A DNA stretch of 10,124 nucleotides. Origin: Candidatus Symbiobacter sp. GTDB lineage: Bacteria > Pseudomonadota > Alphaproteobacteria > Elsterales > Elsteraceae. Below the pieces are notes generated by a model. The model was given only the letters and a program-made list of their open reading frames with translations, was not told where the DNA came from and did not search any database. Positions within the stretch are counted from its first letter, which is position 1, and every line of letters starts with the position of its first letter. The stretch covers positions 1-10,124 of the forward strand of contig JASGCR010000057.1 of NCBI GenBank assembly GCA_030054015.1, written 5' to 3'. A program made the translations under genes and the position numbers. Below, piece after piece: positions 5,927 through 10,124 of this stretch.

Positions 5927-7309
5927 ATGTGTGCATTATTATTGCCTTACCAACAAAATTGGATACGCGATAAATCGCGCCATAAAATCGGCATGATGGC
6001 GCGGCAATGCGGCAAAACTTTTACGGCGACATTAGAGGCCGTCGATGACTGCCTCGAAGCTGAGGTTAATCGCCAGAATAACAGTTGGATGATTCTCTCA
6101 CGCGGTCAACGCCAAGCCGAGGAGTCGATCCATGCCGGGGCTGCCCTGCATTTGACGGCGACCAAGGCGGTGTTCAAGATTTTGGATTATAAATGGGACA
6201 TTGCCGGCATTAACGCCCATGAAATTCGCTTTGCCAATGGCAGCAAAATCACCGCACTCCCAGCCACGCCCGATACCGCGCGGGGGTTTTCCCGCAATGT
6301 ATTGCTGGACGAATTCGCCTTTCACCAACATTCGCGGCAAATTTGGCAAGCGGTCTATCCGGTGATCTCGGCGGGTAAGAAAATCCGCGTAATTTCTACC
6401 CCCAATGGTAAAAACAACAAATTTTATGACCTGATGACCGCGAACGATAAGATTTGGAGCCGCCACCAAGTCGATATTTACCAAGCGGTTTCTCAAGGAT
6501 TGCCGCGGCAAATTAGCGAATTGCAAGCGGGTATCGGCGATCCCGAAGCCTGGCAACAAGAATATGAATTGGCTTTCTTGGATGGTTTGGGGTCGTGGTT
6601 GTCATACGATTTGATCTCTGGCTGCGAGCATGTTGATGCTGGCAAAACCGAAAAATACCAAGGCGGCCCGTGCTTTTTGGGTTGGGACATTGCCAGGCGC
6701 AATGATTTGACGGTGTTTTGGGTTTTGGAATTGGTCGGCGACGTGCTGTGGACGCGCCAAGTCACCGAGATGCGGCGGCAATCCTTCGCCGCGCAAAAGG
6801 CGCAATTGCACCAAATTATGACAAATTATCACATAATCCGCGCGGCGGGCGACCAGACCGGCATTGGCGAGGAACCCATGGAACACGCCAAAACAATGTA
6901 CGGCGAATTGCGGGTTGAAGGGGTGATTTTCTCAGCCGCGCGTAAATTGGATATGGCCACGATTATGAGGGCGGCTTTTGAAGATCGGCGGCTGAGGATT
7001 CCCTTGTCCCCCGCCATTCGCGCCGATCTGCATTCGGTGCGCAGCGTGGTTGGCCCGTCGGGTGCGCCGCGTTTGCTGGCGGATCATGATGGCGGCTCTC
7101 ACGCCGACAGATTTTGGGCGTGTGCCTTGGCTTGTACCGTGGCCGCTCTGCCGACGCAACCCTATTCATATCTTCCGATTGGCGGACGATCTGCTGGCCG
7201 TTCGGATGACGGGCTGGGTTGGGATGCGGATGATGGGGATACTCGCACTTCTGGCCACCACCGCCAATTTACCGCTTCTTTGCCACCAGGGGGACGAATA
7301 TGGCGATAA
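5927..7309 (+). CDS. terminase large subunit (Mu gp28-like ATPase/nuclease)
   Basis: This is the packaging motor, which pumps DNA into the prohead with ATP and cuts it. Numbering from the ATG at 5927, the ATPase has a variant Walker A (ARQCGKT, 25-31), a Walker B (NVLLDEF, D128-E129) and a coupling-like STPNGK (157-162). The RNase H-like nuclease has D254 (GWDIARRND), D309 (AGDQTG) and D394 (HADRFW), the expected three metal-binding acidic residues. An in-frame ATG at 5915 would overlap the previous gene by 11 bases but lacks an SD; the 5927 start has GGGG 6 nt upstream. The last 50 residues or so (after LPTQPYSYLP) are Gly/Asp/Arg-rich and look unstructured. It overlaps the portal gene by 10 bases. 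Confidence 0.93.
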   Translation: MCALLLPYQQNWIRDKSRHKIGMMARQCGKTFTATLEAVDDCLEAEVNRQNNSWMILSRGQRQAEESIHAGAALHLTATKAVFKILDYKWDIAGINAHEIRFANGSKITALPATPDTARGFSRNVLLDEFAFHQHSRQIWQAVYPVISAGKKIRVISTPNGKNNKFYDLMTANDKIWSRHQVDIYQAVSQGLPRQISELQAGIGDPEAWQQEYELAFLDGLGSWLSYDLISGCEHVDAGKTEKYQGGPCFLGWDIARRNDLTVFWVLELVGDVLWTRQVTEMRRQSFAAQKAQLHQIMTNYHIIRAAGDQTGIGEEPMEHAKTMYGELRVEGVIFSAARKLDMATIMRAAFEDRRLRIPLSPAIRADLHSVRSVVGPSGAPRLLADHDGGSHADRFWACALACTVAALPTQPYSYLPIGGRSAGRSDDGLGWDADDGDTRTSGHHRQFTASLPPGGRIWR

Positions 7310-9186
7310 ATTTCCGGTTCGGCAAAGCCAAAAAAACCGCGCCGGCCATTGGTACGCCGCCTGCCACCACCATGAGCGACCTTACCCCCATCACCCATGC
7401 CACTCCTTTGCCGCCGACGGTCTCACGCCAAGCTGAATTGCTGGTGGCCGCGGCGGATGCGCAAATTTATGCCTCGCGTTCGCCCTGGGTGTCGGCGGCG
7501 GGGGATTATCTTGATCCGTTGCAACTGGCCGCGATTCTAAAATCATCTGAACAAGGCGTAACCCTCGAATTTTTGGAATTGGCCGAGAAATTAGAAGAAG
7601 TCGATCCCCATTATCGCTCGGTCGTCGGTACCCGCAAAATGCAAACCGCCGCGATTAGCCTAACGGTCGAGGCCGCCTCGGATGCCGCGCCTGATCAAAA
7701 AATCGCCGAGCATTTACGCGATATGATCGCCGACTGCGTCACGCCCTTTGTCATTTCTGATCTGATGGATGGGATATTCAAGGGCTTTGCCGTCGCTGAA
7801 ATCATCTGGCAGGCTGGTAAAATCTGGACTCCGCGTGAAATCGCCTGGCGTGACCCGCGTTGGTTTCATGTGTCGGTTCAAGATGGCCGTACTCTCTATT
7901 TGCTGGATGCGGCGGGTTGGTCGCCGCTTTTGCCAGGCAAATTTATCTGTCACGTGCCAAATACGGGGAAGTCGGGCTTGCCGATTCGCAATGGCTTGGC
8001 GCGAGTGGCAGCCTTTGCGGTGATTGGCAAAATCTATGATCTGCGCATGTGGCTGGCCTTTGCCGAGGCTTATGGCTCGCCGATTCGGATTGGCAAATTT
8101 GGCCCCGAAGCCACCGAATCCGACAAAGCGATTTTGCGCCGCGCTGTCACCTATATTGCTGGCGATGCCGCCGCGATTATCCCCAATTCAATGGAAATTG
8201 CCTTTCAGTCGGTGGGCGGCAATGGCACGGGCGGCGCAGGCGGCGGTGGACAGACTTATGAATCGCTGTTGAAAACCCTCGATTCGCAATTGTCGAAATT
8301 GGTGTTGGGGCAGACGGGTACGACAGATACCGGCCAGCATGTCGGCACCGCCGACGCGCATGACCGCGTTCGCAATGATTTGGAAACGTGGGACGCGGCG
8401 GGGCTGGCCGCCACTTTAACCCGTGATCTGGCCGAGCCGTTTGTGCGGCTTAATTTCGGTGCGGAGGCGTTGGTGCCGCGCATTGAAATGCGGCGGGAAG
8501 ACGCGCTTGATCGCAAATTATTGGTTGAAATTACGACGACTCTGGCGGATTACCAGGTGCCGATTCCGGTACAATATGTGTTGGATAAATTGGGCATTCC
8601 TGATGCCCATGACGGCGAGGCTTTGTTGGTTGGCGCGGGGTCGCCTTCGCAAGGTGCCGCGCCTGGCGGTATGATAGGCCCGTCAAACAGCAAAATCGCA
8701 CCGATTGGCAAGATAAATGATAAAACACCAATTGCCGAGAATAATCAATCGAGGCAATCGGATAAAAACCAAGCCGCAATGAAAGAATATACCGCACAAT
8801 CTCTCATGATTGCGCCGCCAATACAATTATCACCTTCGTCTTTACCAGTTATTACTAACGATTCGGATTCACAATCCGCCCTTGCTTCGCCAATGAATAA
8901 CCCTGCTTTGGCTTATAATGCCGCTCTGCAAAATGGCATTAACCTGGCCGCCAGCGATTGGGTCGAGGCCAGCGCACCTATCCTTAATCCCTTGCAAGCG
9001 GCGGTTTCACAAGCAAAATCGTATAAAGAGGCTGCGCAATTGCTTAATGACCTAAATCCAAATACGACGGCGTTGGCGCATTTGCTGGGCGATGCGAATT
9101 TTGCCGCATATCTGTTTGGGTTGATCAATCAATATAGCTATCAACCGATTCCGCGCCCCATGCCTGCGCCTAAGGCCACGCCATGA
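7300..9186 (+). CDS. portal protein (DUF935, Mu gp29-like)
   Basis: The portal ring is the DNA gateway at one head vertex, docking the terminase and later the tail. The DUF935 core is clear: LDPLQLAAILKSSEQG, LEEVDPHYRSVVGTRKMQTA, the FAVAEIIW region and LRMWLAFAEAYGSPIRIGKF. Then come a Gly-rich loop (near residue 305) and the signature LVLGQTGTTDTGQHVGTADAHDRVRNDLETWDAA. The protein is 628 residues, longer than Mu gp29 (about 510). The extra length is mostly a low-complexity Ser/Asn/Gln/Pro linker at about 445-535, before a helical C-terminus (about 545-620). The ATG at 7300 has GGGGGA 5 nt upstream. Its stop overlaps the next start (ATGA). Confidence 0.93.
   Translation: MAINFRFGKAKKTAPAIGTPPATTMSDLTPITHATPLPPTVSRQAELLVAAADAQIYASRSPWVSAAGDYLDPLQLAAILKSSEQGVTLEFLELAEKLEEVDPHYRSVVGTRKMQTAAISLTVEAASDAAPDQKIAEHLRDMIADCVTPFVISDLMDGIFKGFAVAEIIWQAGKIWTPREIAWRDPRWFHVSVQDGRTLYLLDAAGWSPLLPGKFICHVPNTGKSGLPIRNGLARVAAFAVIGKIYDLRMWLAFAEAYGSPIRIGKFGPEATESDKAILRRAVTYIAGDAAAIIPNSMEIAFQSVGGNGTGGAGGGGQTYESLLKTLDSQLSKLVLGQTGTTDTGQHVGTADAHDRVRNDLETWDAAGLAATLTRDLAEPFVRLNFGAEALVPRIEMRREDALDRKLLVEITTTLADYQVPIPVQYVLDKLGIPDAHDGEALLVGAGSPSQGAAPGGMIGPSNSKIAPIGKINDKTPIAENNQSRQSDKNQAAMKEYTAQSLMIAPPIQLSPSSLPVITNDSDSQSALASPMNNPALAYNAALQNGINLAASDWVEASAPILNPLQAAVSQAKSYKEAAQLLNDLNPNTTALAHLLGDANFAAYLFGLINQYSYQPIPRPMPAPKATP
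8660..8895 (+). other. AT-richer low-complexity segment inside the portal gene
   Basis: This segment encodes residues about 455-531 of the portal. It is visibly poorer in G+C than the flanking portal DNA and richer in AAT, AAA, CAA and TCA codons. The encoded peptide is full of Ser, Asn, Gln, Lys and Pro with no predicted fold. It links the conserved DUF935 core to a helical C-terminal module and keeps the reading frame. It may be a recent insertion or simply a fast-evolving linker. Confidence 0.55.
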
Positions 9187-9941
9187 CCGACCAAGACGGC
9201 TATTATTATGATCTTATCCCCCTGCCGTTTAACGAGGCCATGGCCGCCTTGCAACAACGGGGCATTTTAACGCCGACCAAAACCTGGCTTGATCTCTGGC
9301 AGCACGAGCATTTATCGCAATTCACGGTTGCGCGGTCAATTGGTTATGATATTCTGGGCGATGTTTATGCGGCCTTGGTTGCCGCCGAAAAATTCGGCTT
9401 ACCTTTTGAGCAATTTGCCGAGGGTTTGCAGCCCATTCTGGTCGCCAAGGGCTGGGTCGGCTATGATGCCGAGGGCAAAGCCCTTGGCACCCCCGCGCGG
9501 GTGCAAACGATCTATGAAACCAACATGGCGGTTGCCGCCGCGCGCGGCCATTGGCAACAAATATCCGAGGCCAGGGACGAGGCTCCTTATTTGCGATACA
9601 CCGCCATGATGGATGGGCGGACGCGGGCTTCTCACCGCGCTTTGAATGGGATTGTACGCCATATTGATGACCCGTTTTGGGATGTGTATTATCCGCCCTG
9701 CGATTATCGCTGTCGCTGTACCGTCACGGCCATGAGCGCAAAAACCGCCGCCGAATATGGCTTTACCATCAGCGAAGCACCGCATAAAATCGAGTACATC
9801 CCTTGGACAAACCCGCGAACGGGTGAGATGTTAGAGGTGCCTTTAGGTGTCAATCCGGCCTTTGCGTACAATGTCGGCAAAAACCCGCCGCCGCCTTATA
9901 ACAAGTCGAAACCCGTGATGCCTGATTTTGGTGGTGACTGA
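9183..9941 (+). CDS. MuF-type minor head/morphogenesis protein (SPP1 gp7 / Mu gp30-like)
   Basis: This minor capsid protein is thought to associate with the portal during head assembly and may enter with the DNA. The 252-residue protein has an N-terminal helical part (1-70), a middle domain (75-125, including TPARVQTIYETNMAVAAARG) and the MuF signature YTAMMDGRTRASHRALNG. The signature continues to PPCDYRCRCTVTAMS, with H151 and Cys 173, 177 and 179. A short tail (LGVNPAFAYNVGK, then a Pro-rich end) closes the domain. Mu gp30 is about 427 residues, and many relatives carry a C-terminal extension, sometimes a nuclease-like toxin domain. Here nothing follows the MuF core. The ATG at 9183 overlaps the portal stop, with AAGG 6 nt upstream. 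The next expected gene (gpG) is not seen. Confidence 0.92.
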   Translation: MTDQDGYYYDLIPLPFNEAMAALQQRGILTPTKTWLDLWQHEHLSQFTVARSIGYDILGDVYAALVAAEKFGLPFEQFAEGLQPILVAKGWVGYDAEGKALGTPARVQTIYETNMAVAAARGHWQQISEARDEAPYLRYTAMMDGRTRASHRALNGIVRHIDDPFWDVYYPPCDYRCRCTVTAMSAKTAAEYGFTISEAPHKIEYIPWTNPRTGEMLEVPLGVNPAFAYNVGKNPPPPYNKSKPVMPDFGGD

Positions 9942-9999
9942 GATTCCAAATACGCCAACGCTGTCGTGTATGAAACGGGATTAATAAAGTTGGTTTAAG
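9942..9999 (+). other. short unexplained interval after the MuF stop
   Basis: These bases lie between the MuF stop and the tandem repeat. Read in the MuF frame past the TGA (9939-9941) they give 18 codons, DSKYANAVVYETGLIKLV, before TAA at 9996-9998. There is no start codon with a ribosome site, so this is not called a gene. It may be the relic of a longer C-terminus or ordinary intergenic DNA. Confidence 0.3.
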
Positions 10000-10124
10000 G
10001 ATTGGGACAAGCTCTGCGCTGTTGGGATTTTTGGGGTTGGACAAGCTCGGCAAGGGCGGCAAAGAGGGCGATTGGGACAAGCTCTGCGCTGTTGGGATTT
10101 TTGGGGTTGGACAAGCTCGGCAAG
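10000..10124. repeat. 70-bp tandem repeat running past the right edge
   Basis: Bases 10000-10054 are identical to 10070-10124, giving a period of 70 bp with one full unit and 54 bases of the next before the window ends. Each unit holds two copies of GGACAAGCTC (10005-10014 and 10039-10048 in the first), spaced 34 and then 36 bp, so the 70-mer probably arose from an older 35-bp unit. By count the unit has 29 G and 12 C, a strong strand skew, with five runs of three or more G. No stop codon occurs in any of the six frames. It sits where Mu-like phages carry the next head gene. Confidence 0.9.

Noticed and set aside
7050..7436. Plus-strand ORF of 128 residues across the terminase-portal junction
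   Set aside because: It is out of frame with both genes; the terminase and portal frames are well supported and overlap by 10 bases.
9939..9998. TGA recoding or stop readthrough in the MuF gene
   Set aside because: TGA serves as the normal stop in the coupled ATGA overlaps at 5086-5089 and 9183-9186, so there is no sign of an altered code; kept only as a possible relic.
9850..10080. Minus-strand ORF with a Pro/Ser-rich start in the tandem repeat
   Set aside because: The repeat is stop-free in every frame, so ORFs arise there automatically; the rest is antisense to the MuF gene.
10000..10124. CRISPR array or G-quadruplex
   Set aside because: The repeats abut as a 70-bp tandem unit with no variable spacers. 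The G-runs are separated by loops that are mostly too long for a stable quadruplex.

Overview
This window is the central part of a Mu-like transposable prophage. Its layout resembles Burkholderia phage BcepMu more than phage Mu itself. Moderate GC, heavy use of TTG/GCG/GGC codons, the alphaproteobacterial-type holin (3TM family) and the flavour of the Mu gp26-gp30 homologues suggest an alphaproteobacterial host. That placement is inference from protein style, since no host gene or phage end lies in the window.

The left arm (1-3050) is transcribed leftward. It holds, in order of transcription, a small BcepMu gp16-family DNA-binding protein, an IclR-type winged-helix protein, a DUF3102-like protein with an HG motif and a coiled coil, and a DDE transposase with a complete D-D(35)E triad that runs off the left edge. 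A TnpB/MuB-type ATPase would be expected beyond base 1. A divergent, AT-rich control region (3051-3321) separates this arm from a rightward XRE-family repressor (3322-3690), forming the lysis/lysogeny switch.

The right arm (3780-9941) is a tightly packed rightward late operon. A lysis block comes first: a GH24 lysozyme without a secretion signal, then a 3TM holin with a TTG start. Next come a membrane-anchored coiled-coil protein (DUF2730, Mu gp25-like) and a small winged-helix protein (Mu gp26-like). The packaging and head genes follow: terminase small subunit (DUF3486, gp27), terminase large subunit (gp28), portal (DUF935, gp29) and a MuF-type minor head protein (gp30). Most neighbours overlap by 4-10 bases or lie a few bases apart, so translational coupling is likely.

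After the MuF gene the expected next Mu genes (gpG, protease/scaffold) do not begin. The window instead ends in an imperfectly explained stretch (9942-10124) containing a 70-bp tandem repeat that continues past the right edge. The repeat has no stop codon in any of six frames.

Points of interest are the 70-bp repeat breaking the head operon, a short in-frame tail after the MuF stop, an AT-richer low-complexity insert in the portal, a duplicated translation-initiation leader in the early operon, a diverged 19-residue repeat in the DUF3102-like protein, and two dyads just upstream of the late operon. I did not find a clearly new defence or regulatory system. The window is mainly a well-preserved but incompletely described phage type.
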